A DNA stretch of 64,000 nt, taken from NCBI GenBank assembly GCA_944323695.1, contig CALUTI010000001.1:217582-281581 (forward strand), in the 5' to 3' direction. The notes under the pieces were generated by a model, which saw only the letters and a list, made by a program, of their open reading frames with translations, was not told where the DNA came from and did not search any database. The translations under genes and the position numbers were made by a program. Below, one piece after another: positions 1 through 8,514 of this stretch (position 1 is its first letter; each line of letters starts with the position of its first letter). This DNA is from Candidatus Gastranaerophilales bacterium. GTDB taxonomy: Bacteria; Cyanobacteriota; Vampirovibrionia; Gastranaerophilales; Gastranaerophilaceae.

Positions 1-642
1 GTCGGTTATTCAACAAAAAAACTTGCCGCGCTTAATGTCGGGGATGAAGTTGTAGATATAGTAGGCCCATTAGGTCAGCCGACACACATTAAAAAATACG
101 GTACGGTAGTTTGTCTTGCAGGCGGATATGGTGCAGCACCGTGTTATTTAATTGCAAAAGCCTTTAAAGAAGCCGGAAACAAGGTTTATATGATTATGGG
201 TGCAAGGACAAAAGATTTAATCTTTTGGGCAGATAAAATGAAAGATGCCTGCACAGAGCTCTTTATAACAACCGATGACGGTTCAATGGGTGAAAAAGGA
301 TTTGTAACACAGGTTCTGGAACGGTTAATGAAGAATGAAAAAATTGATTATGCAATTGCAGTCGGTCCAATGCCGATGATGAGAGCTGTTGCGGATTTAA
401 CACGTGACAAAGGCATCTACACAGAAGCCAGCATGAATCCGATTATGGTTGACGGAACGGGTATGTGCGGAGCCTGCCGTGTTACTGTAGGCGGAGAGAC
501 AAAATTTGCATGTGTTGACGGACCTGATTTTGACGCGCACAAAATAGACTTTGATGAGGTTATTAACAGAACCCGCATTTACAAAGATCAGGAAAGAAAA
601 CGCGACGAAAATTGTAATTTACTAAAACAAACTGTTAAGTAG
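1..642 (+). CDS. NfnA/SudB-like FAD/NAD-binding oxidoreductase subunit, 5' end missing
   Basis: The reading frame is open from base 1, so the start lies upstream. The visible 213 residues are the NAD(P)-binding half of a ferredoxin reductase-type fold (AGGYGAAP, then a Rossmann-like segment) and a C-terminal Cys cluster CGACRV...FACVDGPDF, the [2Fe-2S] ligand pattern of the small subunit of NADH-dependent ferredoxin:NADP+ oxidoreductase and of sulfide dehydrogenase; PyrK has a related but different cluster. Family members pass electrons between NAD(P)H and ferredoxin or the large subunit. The glutamate-synthase-like large partner is not downstream, where a Cys protein and etfBA follow instead, so it would have to be upstream or elsewhere. 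The exact electron partner is uncertain. Confidence 0.85.
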   Translation, partial: VGYSTKKLAALNVGDEVVDIVGPLGQPTHIKKYGTVVCLAGGYGAAPCYLIAKAFKEAGNKVYMIMGARTKDLIFWADKMKDACTELFITTDDGSMGEKGFVTQVLERLMKNEKIDYAIAVGPMPMMRAVADLTRDKGIYTEASMNPIMVDGTGMCGACRVTVGGETKFACVDGPDFDAHKIDFDEVINRTRIYKDQERKRDENCNLLKQTVK

Positions 643-650
643 GAGAGATT

Positions 651-833
651 ATGGCAAAAAATGATATTCCTTATTGCCCGTTATTAAGTATAGGTTCAGG
701 CGGAATTGACATGGTTTGCACACAGGATAAGTGTGCATGGTACATGGCGAATGTAAAAAAATGTTCAATGTATATAATGGGTTATAATGCACTAATAGAA
801 GCAAACAGCAAAAAGAGACCGGCTAATCAATGA
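651..833 (+). CDS. small cysteine-containing protein between the NfnA-like gene and etfB
   Basis: A 60-residue protein with a clear ribosome binding site (GGAGAG, 6 bases before ATG) and tight packing: 8 bases after the upstream stop, and its TGA overlaps the etfB ATG. It has four Cys, arranged YCPLLS...VCTQDKCAWY...KCSMY, followed by a basic C-terminal tail. The spacing would allow a metal site or small Fe-S centre, but I do not recognise a characterised family. Its position suggests co-expression with the electron-transfer flavoprotein; a role in electron transfer or cluster handling is inference only. Confidence 0.75.
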   Translation: MAKNDIPYCPLLSIGSGGIDMVCTQDKCAWYMANVKKCSMYIMGYNALIEANSKKRPANQ

Positions 834-1621
834 AAATTGCTTTATGCGTAAAACAGGTTCCTGATACATCAGATATCAAATGGACCGAAAATAACACAAT
901 GCAGCGTGAAGGGGTTGAAAGCATCCTTAACCCTTACGATGTTTATGCTGTGGAAGCCGCATTAAAGCTTAAAAAAGCATACGGTGCAGAAATTACAGTA
1001 TTTACAATGGGTCCTTTGCAGGCAGCGGACATGCTAAAAGATATTATCGCATTAGGCGTAGATAACGGGGTTTTAATAACCGACAGAAAATTCGCGGGAG
1101 CTGACACTTATGCAACTGGGAAAACTGTTTCTGCAGCAGTCAAAAAAATTATGCCGGATTTTGATATAATTTTGTGCGGACAATTTGCAATTGACGGCGA
1201 TACTGCACAAACAGGCCCCTGTATTGCAAGCATGCTGGATATTCCTCAGGTAACTTATGTCAAAAAGATTAATGAATATGCCGACGGAATTGTTACTGCG
1301 ACAAGACTGCTTGAGGATGGAATAGAATCCGTAAAGGTTAAAACGCCCGCACTTTTATGTATTTTAAAATCAGAATTTGAACCGTCACGAGCTTTGATAA
1401 ACGGGATTATAAAAGCTCAGAATACTGAAATTAAGACAGTAGCCCTTGAAGATTTGGGACTGTCTGCGGAAGAGGTCGGAATAAAGGGCTCGCCTACCTA
1501 TGTTTCAAAAGCTTTCAGGCCGGAAGTTAAACATAACGGCGAAAAACATAATTGTCTTGAAACCGGTACAGGAGCGGAAATCATCTTAAACAAAATAAAA
1601 GAAATCGGGGTGCTGAAATGA
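830..1621 (+). CDS. etfB: electron transfer flavoprotein beta subunit
   Basis: 263 residues, normal length for EtfB. It starts with the typical ALCVKQVPDT segment and has the family signature around residues 117-130 (GQFAIDGDTAQTGP), followed by the AMP/NAD-site region and LKSEFEPSRALINGIIKA. With EtfA it forms the FAD-containing heterodimer that takes electrons from a dehydrogenase. The ATG overlaps the upstream stop (ATGA) and the stop overlaps the etfA ATG in the same way, so the genes are translationally coupled. In anaerobes such Etf pairs may be electron-bifurcating; the flanking NfnA-like subunit makes this worth considering, but the sequence alone does not decide it. Confidence 0.95.
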   Translation: MKIALCVKQVPDTSDIKWTENNTMQREGVESILNPYDVYAVEAALKLKKAYGAEITVFTMGPLQAADMLKDIIALGVDNGVLITDRKFAGADTYATGKTVSAAVKKIMPDFDIILCGQFAIDGDTAQTGPCIASMLDIPQVTYVKKINEYADGIVTATRLLEDGIESVKVKTPALLCILKSEFEPSRALINGIIKAQNTEIKTVALEDLGLSAEEVGIKGSPTYVSKAFRPEVKHNGEKHNCLETGTGAEIILNKIKEIGVLK

Positions 1622-2616
1622 CGGGCGGAATTCTTTTATATGCAGAAGTTACAAGACAGAATTACATTCATACAGTGTTTTTTGAACTTGCAAACAAAGC
1701 ACATGAACTTTCACAAAAACTTAACAATGCACCTGTAATGGCTGTATTATTCACAAAACCCGGGATGATGCCCGATTACAAAGAAGGCTTTACCTATTGC
1801 GGAATTGATAAGGTCTTTGTATTTGAGGATGAAAAATTCAGTAACTACAATACCGAAACTTATGCAAACCTTATTATTGATTTGGTAAAAGAAATTGAGC
1901 CTGATATATTTTTAATAGGTGCAACAACACAAGGCAGAGACCTTGCACCAAGGATTTCATCAACATTAGGAACCGGTCTGACCGCAGACTGTATAGAGCT
2001 TGATATAAATGAAAAAGGTCTGCTTGCTGCAACCCGTCCGACTTTTGGCGGTCAATTAATGGCAACAATTCTCTGTAAAACAAAACCGCAAATGGCTACA
2101 GTCAGACCAAAAGTTTTCAAACCCTCCGTTGATATAGGTTATGTGGAAACAGAATTCATTTACAGACCAATAAAACCTGAAGATTTCAACACAAACGTTG
2201 AGCTTGTAAAATTTATGCAGGTATATGAAAGCGAGCTTAACGAACTTGATTCCGCTGAAATTATTGTTGCCGGCGGCAAAGGAATGAAGGGCGAAGAAGG
2301 TTTTAAAATGTTAAAAGAGCTTGCAGATCTTTTAGGCGGAAAAGTAGGCGCAACACGCGGCGCCGTTGACTTGGGCTATGCACCGCATACAATGCAAATA
2401 GGGCAAACCGGAAAAACAGTTACCCCGAAATTATATATAGCCTGCGCAATTTCCGGTGCAATACAACATACTGTCGGAATAACCGGCTCTGACCATATTA
2501 TTTGTATAAATAATGATCAGGATGCTCCGATTTTTGATGTTTCAGATACCGGAATTGTAGGCGATGTATTTGAAGTTGTGCCAAAACTTATTGATATGCT
2601 GAAAAATCCCTCTTGA
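1618..2616 (+). CDS. etfA: electron transfer flavoprotein alpha subunit
   Basis: 332 residues. The N-terminal half has the EtfA alpha/beta domain; the C-terminal FAD domain is clear, with GATRGAVDLGY, QIGQTGKTV, the SGAIQHTVG stretch and the terminal DAPIFDVSDTGIVGDV motif. It is the FAD-binding subunit of the EtfAB dimer. The start overlaps the etfB stop by 4 bases. No terminator follows: a promoter for the next gene overlaps the etfA stop codon. Confidence 0.95.
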   Translation: MTGGILLYAEVTRQNYIHTVFFELANKAHELSQKLNNAPVMAVLFTKPGMMPDYKEGFTYCGIDKVFVFEDEKFSNYNTETYANLIIDLVKEIEPDIFLIGATTQGRDLAPRISSTLGTGLTADCIELDINEKGLLAATRPTFGGQLMATILCKTKPQMATVRPKVFKPSVDIGYVETEFIYRPIKPEDFNTNVELVKFMQVYESELNELDSAEIIVAGGKGMKGEEGFKMLKELADLLGGKVGATRGAVDLGYAPHTMQIGQTGKTVTPKLYIACAISGAIQHTVGITGSDHIICINNDQDAPIFDVSDTGIVGDVFEVVPKLIDMLKNPS

Positions 2617-2641
2617 CAAAAGATGAAAAATAATATTTAAT
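2613..2641 (+). promoter_or_regulatory. sigma70-type promoter for prepilin A
   Basis: TTGACA (2613-2618), 17-base spacer, TTTAAT (2636-2641). The -35 box overlaps the etfA stop codon. Transcription would start near 2648, before the GGAGG ribosome binding site at 2651-2656 and the ATG at 2664. This gives prepilin A its own promoter directly after the etf operon. Confidence 0.6.
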
Positions 2642-2663
2642 GAAGAAAAAAGGAGGATTAAAT

Positions 2664-3823
2664 ATGTTGAAAAAGGTTGTTACAAAAGCGGTTCAGATAG
2701 TCGCCCCCCCCCGAGGTTGACACTATATAAGGGTTTTACCCTTGCTGAGGGTGCTACGCACGTAGGTATGTGTGACAATGTTCGTAGATTTGCCTTTACT
2801 TTGGCCGAAGTTCTAATTACTCTGGCTATTATCGGAGTCGTTGCCGCCATGACTATTCCGACTTTGGTGCAGAATTATCAGGAACGTTCATGGAATACTG
2901 CATCTACTGTGTTCCAAAGAAAATTAGGTGAAGCCTTAACTGTTATGAACACTCAGGGCTCTCTTGCAGGTTATCAGGATACTGAGGATTTCGTTGCCGA
3001 ACTCTCTAAACACATGAAAATCTCTAAAATCTGCAAAAATGACGACCTGATGTCCTGCTTTGAAGATAAAGTTATCTGGGGCGCGGAAAATGAAGAAGTT
3101 GATATGACTAAAGTTAAAAATGTTTCACACTTTGGACAAGACGAATGGGAAGAAACTGACATTGTTGGCGCTATGTTTGCTGACGGAACTACTGCTCTTA
3201 TTGCTTACAACAAAGATTGTAAACAGGATCCCTACAGCAACAGAGTTATTAATATATCTGAGCAGGGGATAGGCACTGATTGTTTAGCTATTCTTTATGA
3301 CACCTCAGGATTTAAAACTCCTAATACTCAACAAAAAGATTTAAGAGGTTTGAATATTGCAAGTCTTGGCGGAAGTAACTGTGCTTTTGAAATCAACGGC
3401 ACTTGCTTCACTGCCCCGTTCACGCCTACTCCGTTAACTAAAACAGAGTGTGAAGAATTAAAAGGTGACCTTAGAATATCCAAATGTCACTCGTCCTCGT
3501 TACCTGACTACTGGGCAGGAGCAGTAAAAGCCTGCGGAGGCGTAAGCAAGATGCCGACAGCTGCCCAGCTAGCAGAGATAGTAAACTATGTATACAACAC
3601 ATCGGGCATTGGCGCAAAAGAAGATGTATCCCATTCAACACTTGACACCGACAAGGTAGTCGAGTTAGGCTTCACTCACAGTAATGGTTACTTCGACGTG
3701 TGGTCCGGCGAGGAGTATGTAAGCGACATGGCGTACGTCCGCCGTTGCGGTCCTACCTTTGCATATTGGGGCGGCTACAACCGCTACAATCCCGCTCCAC
3801 TGGCGGTTTGCATTGGTGATTGA
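2664..3823 (+). CDS. prepilin-like protein A, phase-variable by a C tract, currently out of frame
   Basis: The best start is ATG 2664, 7 bases after AGGAGG. Its frame meets nine C (2704-2712) and stops at 2718. With 10 (or 7) C it would run into the long frame ending at 3823, giving MLKKVVTKAVQIVAPPPRL and then the pilin. The only start in the downstream frame near the pilin is a TTG at 2717 with a poor site. The mature part begins FAFTLAEVLITLAIIGVVAAM, a class III prepilin signal with its hydrophobic helix. A second FTLAE copy sits 20 residues earlier. The body has several Cys; the C-terminal ~110 residues (YWAGAVKACGG, TAAQLAEIVNYVY, VWSGEEYVSDMAYVRR, AVCIGD end) look like a separate lectin-like domain with GC-rich third codon positions. 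It is probably exported by a type IV pilus or type II secretion-like machine; its ligand is unknown. Confidence 0.8.
2704..2712 (+). repeat. homopolymeric C tract (9), putative phase switch of prepilin A
   Basis: Nine consecutive C within codons 14-17 of the ATG-2664 frame. At n = 9 the frame ends at TGA 2718; n = 7 or 10 restores continuity with the pilin frame. Prepilins B and C have the equivalent tract as G on their coding strand. Confidence 0.75.
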
Positions 3824-3979
3824 TAAAACCCTCACCCGAATTTCTAAACTCACAAGTTCGTTAAAAAGTCAGTAGGTTGGGCATACCTGCCCAACAGAAA
3901 ACCCTTAGTTGTAGGCATTACTATGCCAAAAAATTTCTGTCGGATTAGTAAATCCGACCTACCATCTACAGCGCTGATT

Positions 3980-4018
3980 GTCATTACGAGGAGAATGCGC
4001 AGCATTCGACGTAGTAAT
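3980..4018 (+). repeat. 39-bp dispersed repeat, copy 1
   Basis: Identical over 39 bases, in the same orientation, to 15179-15217 inside the prepilin B coding region. It contains the internal inverted pair GAATGCGCAGCATTC. Confidence 0.85.
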
Positions 4019-4067
4019 CGCAGTGTTGTGGAGTAATGTCAATGCCTTCCTGCATATAAATAATAAT

Positions 4068-4094
4068 GAGATCCTGAAACGAGTTCAGGATGAC
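4068..4094 (+). repeat. 27-bp inverted-repeat element, copy 1
   Basis: Hairpin ATCCTGAA-N6-TTCAGGAT with flanks. The reverse complement matches 15230-15256 at 26 of 27 positions. Confidence 0.8.
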
Positions 4095-4333
4095 TAAATA
4101 ATGGATTGCGACGGTCGCTTCGCTCCCTCGCAATGACATTGCCTGAGGCAGGACAACAGATTAGGTATTGGTAGTACGTTCATGTGGTTGTGCCTTTGCA
4201 CCCTTGCAATGACATCATAAATTACATTAGTATCTTACTGCCTTCTGGTATCTTTATCAAAAAAATTAAATATATTTATCTTTTGTGCTAAAATAAATGG
4301 GTAAATGACCATTTTTTAGAAAGGACAGAGGAT

Positions 4334-5617
4334 ATGAACAGAGTAGTTGTAGGCGCACAGTGGGGAGATGAAGGCAAAGCTAAAATTACAGACATTTTGG
4401 CGGAAAAAGCTGATTTGATTATACGTTATCAGGGAGGCTGCAACGCAGGCCACACAGTCGTGACACACAATACTACCTACAAATTTCACTTAATCCCATC
4501 CGGCATTTTGTATAAAAACAAAACATGCCTGATAGGCCCGGGAACAGTTATCCTGCCTGAGTTTTTTGAAAAAGAATTGAATGAACTCATCAGTCAGGGC
4601 GTTGATGTATCAGGGTTAAAGGTAAGCCCCCTTGCATCCATTACAATGCCTTATCATACGGATATTGACGGCTATAGCGAAGACAATGCCCAAAAAGGTA
4701 AAATCGGCACCACAAAAAAAGGCATCGGCCCGACCTACACTGACAAAATGGCAAGAATCGGCTTAAAAATTCAGGATTTATACTCCGATGAAACATTATC
4801 CGAAAAGCTTGATATAATTTTACCGTTGAAAAACAAACAGCTTAAGGAAGTTTACGGGCTTGAGCCGTATTCAAAAGAAAAGATTTTGGATTTGTGCAAA
4901 AAATACGCTGAAATTTTCAGACCATATGTTTGGTTTGACTGGCAAAAAAATCTTGAGCAGGCAAAAACAAGCAAAAAATCGGTACTTTTTGAAGGCGCAC
5001 AAGGGGTTATGCTTGATGTGGATTACGGAACATACCCGTTTGTTACAAGTTCAAACCCCATTGGCGGAGGTGCCTGCACAGGCTCAGGTTTCGGCCCGAA
5101 AATGATTGATGAAGTCATAGGGGTTGCAAAAGCGTATGTTACCAGAGTTGGGGAAGGTCCTTTTGTAACGGAACTTGATAATGAAATCGGTAAAAAAATT
5201 CAAACAATCGGACATGAATTTGGTGTAACAACAGGCCGCCCGCGCCGCTGCGGATGGTTTGATGCCGTTACAATGCGCTATGCGGTTCTTGTCGGCGGAT
5301 TGACCTCTGTTGCTCTAACAAAAATCGATGTATTTGATACTTTTGACGAAATAAAAGTATGCTATGCATACCGCGACAAACGTGACGGAAAAGTTTACGA
5401 AACCTATCCGACAGATGTATTTATGCATAAGTATCTGGAGCCTGTTTATGAAACTTTCAAAGGCTGGGGGGTAAATGTTTCCGGTATCAGAAAATATGCA
5501 GACCTTCCTGAAAATTGTAAAAAATATCTTGCACGATTGGAAGAATTAATCGGTGCGCCAATATCAATTGTCAGTGTCGGCCCTGACAGAGAGCAGACAA
5601 TATTTAAAAATATGTAA
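4334..5617 (+). CDS. purA: adenylosuccinate synthetase
   Basis: 427 residues, usual length. It converts IMP, Asp and GTP to adenylosuccinate in AMP synthesis. The N-terminal GTP-binding loop is GDEGKAKITD at residues 11-20; most family members have GDEGKGK, so residue 16 is Ala instead of Gly. The catalytic Asp12 and His40 (GGCNAGHTV) are present, as are KKGIGPTYTDK and the TTGRPRRCGW segment. The ribosome binding site AAAGGA lies before the ATG. It stands alone between a repeat region and the M16 gene. Confidence 0.97.
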   Translation: MNRVVVGAQWGDEGKAKITDILAEKADLIIRYQGGCNAGHTVVTHNTTYKFHLIPSGILYKNKTCLIGPGTVILPEFFEKELNELISQGVDVSGLKVSPLASITMPYHTDIDGYSEDNAQKGKIGTTKKGIGPTYTDKMARIGLKIQDLYSDETLSEKLDIILPLKNKQLKEVYGLEPYSKEKILDLCKKYAEIFRPYVWFDWQKNLEQAKTSKKSVLFEGAQGVMLDVDYGTYPFVTSSNPIGGGACTGSGFGPKMIDEVIGVAKAYVTRVGEGPFVTELDNEIGKKIQTIGHEFGVTTGRPRRCGWFDAVTMRYAVLVGGLTSVALTKIDVFDTFDEIKVCYAYRDKRDGKVYETYPTDVFMHKYLEPVYETFKGWGVNVSGIRKYADLPENCKKYLARLEELIGAPISIVSVGPDREQTIFKNM

Positions 5618-5671
5618 CAAAAAAGCAATTTTTTAAATTAATTTGTTTTTATAAGCATATAGGTAGAATCA

Positions 5672-8470
5672 ATGCTTAGAATAAACCCGACTCAAAATAT
5701 AGACTGTAAACAGCCTAAATTTCAAGCAAATCCGTCATTTTCCGTGCAAATTCCGTCACAACTGCAAAATGCGGAATTACCTGCCGTGCAGCCTGATTAT
5801 AATGTAAAAGTGCCGATGAAATATCAAAAATCCGGCGAGATGAAACTTCCGTTTGATTACACCGCACATTTTTATAAGCTTGCAAACGGGCAGCGGATTG
5901 TTGTTATACCTAAAGAGGGCGAAACCGTTGTAAAAACTTATGTAAATACAGGTTCAATGAATGAACCCGATAACCTTCGCGGGATAAGCCACTATATTGA
6001 ACACAATCTTTTTAACGGCTCAGAAGGGCTTGATGCGGGTGAATTTTTCCAAACAGCTAATAATATGGGTGCAGACACAAACGCATCCACGGGTTTTGCC
6101 GAAACAAATTACTATATAAGTTCAAATCTATTGAATGATGATGACTTGGAAGAAAAAATCAAAATCCACGCATCAATGCTTGAAACCCCTAAATTTGCAC
6201 TCAATATGCTTGAAAAAGAAAAAGGAATTGTTAATTCCGAAATCAACATGATTTTAGGAGATCCGGAAAACATTGTTGCAAATGAAACTTTAAAAAAACT
6301 TTATAATATAAAAAGTTCTTCAAAAGACTTGATTGGCGGGACTACTCAAAACATAACAAACTTAACCAGAGAAGACGTTTTGGATTACTATAACAATAAC
6401 TACTTCCCTGCAAATATGGTAACCGTTATCACAGGCGAAGTTTCCCCGGAAGATACAATGCAATTGGTAGCAAAATACTTTTCTGCCCCGAACAAAATTT
6501 CACATTCAAGAAAATTTGAAGAACTTAAGCCGCTTGAAAAAACCGAAAGACAGGATCTTATATCAGATAAAGCAACAGCAACTCATATAATGCTCGGCTT
6601 TAACGGACCTAAAAACAATGATACAAAATCCAGAATTTATCTTTCCGCTCTTTCTGCGCTTTTAACAGAACCAAAAACAGGAAGAATTGACAAAAACTTA
6701 AAAGATTTGAATACTTTTGCAGATCTTCAGCTGGAAAAAGTCAGCTCAAGACCAAAAGACAATATGGCTGTTCTTGTTTCCGCCGAAACGACAGAAGCCA
6801 ATTCCGAAAAAGTATTAAAAACTATTTTTGAACAAATTTATTCAGTTATAACAAACCCTCCGACTGATGAGGAGATGAAAATTATTAAAAAATCTCTATT
6901 GAATGGCTATTCTCATATTTTCGAAGTTTCACATTCAATAAATGGCATCATTGGCGGGAATATGCTTAACGGAACGCTGGATATGGTTACAGATTACGAA
7001 AAAATTGTCAATAACATGACAAAAGAAGATCTTGTAAATGCCGCAAAACAATTTTTAGACCTGAATAAAGCTGCCGTAACAGTTTTACATCCGCAAATCG
7101 CAAATAAGGATTCAATTACTAATCAATATAAAAATGCAATTTCCTTTGGCGGTAATATTCAAAAGCAAGCTATAAATCCTTCAAATGTAAATCGTTATGT
7201 ACTCGGAAACAATTTTGACGTCGTAACAAATAACATAAAAACAAACAATGCCGTTTTCCAAATACAATATAATACTGAAATTCCAAAAGACATAAAACCG
7301 GCAACTTTATATGTATTACGCGGAATTTTGGATGAAGGCTCCAAATTTAGGGATGACTTTGAATATAATAATGATTTACATAAAAACGGTATTCTTATGG
7401 ATTTTTCAAGCGGTAAATCCACAATCATAGCCACATCCCTTTTCTCTGCAGATGATATGGAAACAGCACTAAAAGATGCAAAAGAAGTTCTGCAAAACCC
7501 GAGGTTTACGCAAGAGACACTGGATTTTATAAAGCGCGATATAAAAGAATCCATCTCAAAACGCGAAAAAAGAGTAAACGATAAATTATATAAGGAACTC
7601 TTTGACGGTTTATCAATAAGTTATACAAAAGAAGATATCCTGAACAGCCTTGACAGTGTAACTTTAGACGATGTAAAAGACTTATATTACCATATCTTAA
7701 GCACTGCTCAGGGACATGTAACCGTCTCTGCTCCGTTTGGCAAAAAACCTGAATTAAGTCACATTTTATTTAGAGAAATCGGAGAACTTCCCAATGTTCA
7801 GCCGGCAAAGCCATATTTGAAAGATACATTTAAAACACCGGTTCAACAAACCAAAGTGCTGACGGACGTTCATGACAAAAATCAGGCTGAAATTGTTGAA
7901 GCATTTAAATTTAAAACAAATGATAACTTGAAAGATACTGCATCAATTCAGCTTTTAAATATAATTTTAGGCGGCAACGCCTCATCAAGATTGTTTAACG
8001 ATTTACGTGAAAAACAACAGCTTGCTTATCGTGTAAAATCTTCCGTAAGATACTATGACAATTCCGGTCTGTTCAGCCTGTATATAGGCACAACAACAGA
8101 CAATAAAGAAACCGGAGAACAAAGTTTTGACAATGTTCAAAAATCCATAAACGGCTTCAACAAGCATATCCAAAAAATTATGACTGAAAAAGTTTCAGAA
8201 AAAGAACTTGAAAATGCTAAACTCAATTTTAAAAATATGATTTTAAGCAGCACTGAAACAACAGCCGGCAAAAATGATTCTTTATCAGCAAATATAACTG
8301 ATTTTAACGGACCTCTTGCCGATAACGAATTATTAAAAATAATTGATACTATAACAGTTGATGATATTTATAATGCAGCAAATTATATTTTCAGCGGCAA
8401 GCCGACATATTCAATACTTGCCACCGAAAATACACTGAAAGCCAATGAAGAATTTTTCAAAACTCTATAA
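5672..8470 (+). CDS. M16 family zinc metallopeptidase, two-domain
   Basis: 932 residues, length of a full pitrilysin/processing-peptidase-like protein made of two tandem M16 halves. The inverted zinc motif HYIEH is at residues 107-111, with the third ligand expected among Glu183/Glu190 in EKEKGIVNSEI. The second half (from about residue 500) has the M16_C-type segments, including GGNASSRLFNDLREKQQLAY near residue 770. There is no signal peptide; the first ~60 residues are an extra lead with PKFQAN at 15-20, a short motif also seen near the N terminus of other lineage proteins here. It probably degrades or processes peptides; the substrate is unknown. Confidence 0.92.
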   Translation: MLRINPTQNIDCKQPKFQANPSFSVQIPSQLQNAELPAVQPDYNVKVPMKYQKSGEMKLPFDYTAHFYKLANGQRIVVIPKEGETVVKTYVNTGSMNEPDNLRGISHYIEHNLFNGSEGLDAGEFFQTANNMGADTNASTGFAETNYYISSNLLNDDDLEEKIKIHASMLETPKFALNMLEKEKGIVNSEINMILGDPENIVANETLKKLYNIKSSSKDLIGGTTQNITNLTREDVLDYYNNNYFPANMVTVITGEVSPEDTMQLVAKYFSAPNKISHSRKFEELKPLEKTERQDLISDKATATHIMLGFNGPKNNDTKSRIYLSALSALLTEPKTGRIDKNLKDLNTFADLQLEKVSSRPKDNMAVLVSAETTEANSEKVLKTIFEQIYSVITNPPTDEEMKIIKKSLLNGYSHIFEVSHSINGIIGGNMLNGTLDMVTDYEKIVNNMTKEDLVNAAKQFLDLNKAAVTVLHPQIANKDSITNQYKNAISFGGNIQKQAINPSNVNRYVLGNNFDVVTNNIKTNNAVFQIQYNTEIPKDIKPATLYVLRGILDEGSKFRDDFEYNNDLHKNGILMDFSSGKSTIIATSLFSADDMETALKDAKEVLQNPRFTQETLDFIKRDIKESISKREKRVNDKLYKELFDGLSISYTKEDILNSLDSVTLDDVKDLYYHILSTAQGHVTVSAPFGKKPELSHILFREIGELPNVQPAKPYLKDTFKTPVQQTKVLTDVHDKNQAEIVEAFKFKTNDNLKDTASIQLLNIILGGNASSRLFNDLREKQQLAYRVKSSVRYYDNSGLFSLYIGTTTDNKETGEQSFDNVQKSINGFNKHIQKIMTEKVSEKELENAKLNFKNMILSSTETTAGKNDSLSANITDFNGPLADNELLKIIDTITVDDIYNAANYIFSGKPTYSILATENTLKANEEFFKTL

Positions 8471-8496
8471 AAAAAGACCTCTTGCGAGGTCTTTTT
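8471..8496. terminator. bidirectional intrinsic terminator
   Basis: AAAAAGACCTC-TTGC-GAGGTCTTTTT, with A run on one side and T run on the other, between the convergent M16 gene and gap. Confidence 0.9.
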
Positions 8497-8514
8497 TTTC
8501 GTTAATCTAAAAGA

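Larger units (their letters stand above)
3824..4333. other. 510-base intergenic region packed with REP-like hairpins
   Basis: I see no gene here. The stretch is a string of short inverted repeats: GTTGGG...CCCAAC (3876-3895), GGCAT...ATGCC (3914-3927), GTCGGATT...AATCCGAC (3939-3958), ATCCTGAA...TTCAGGAT (4071-4092) and ATTGCGA...TCGCAAT (4105-4134). Three pieces recur within the leader of prepilin B about 11 kb away: 13 bases at 3828-3840, 39 bases at 3980-4018 and 27 bases at 4068-4094. They look like dispersed intergenic repeat families. The last ~100 bases, AT-rich, should hold the purA promoter. Confidence 0.65.

Noticed and set aside
3665..3853. 62-codon minus-strand ORF over the prepilin A end
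   Set aside because: It arises from the unusual GC-rich composition of the variable-looking segment; no ribosome binding site.
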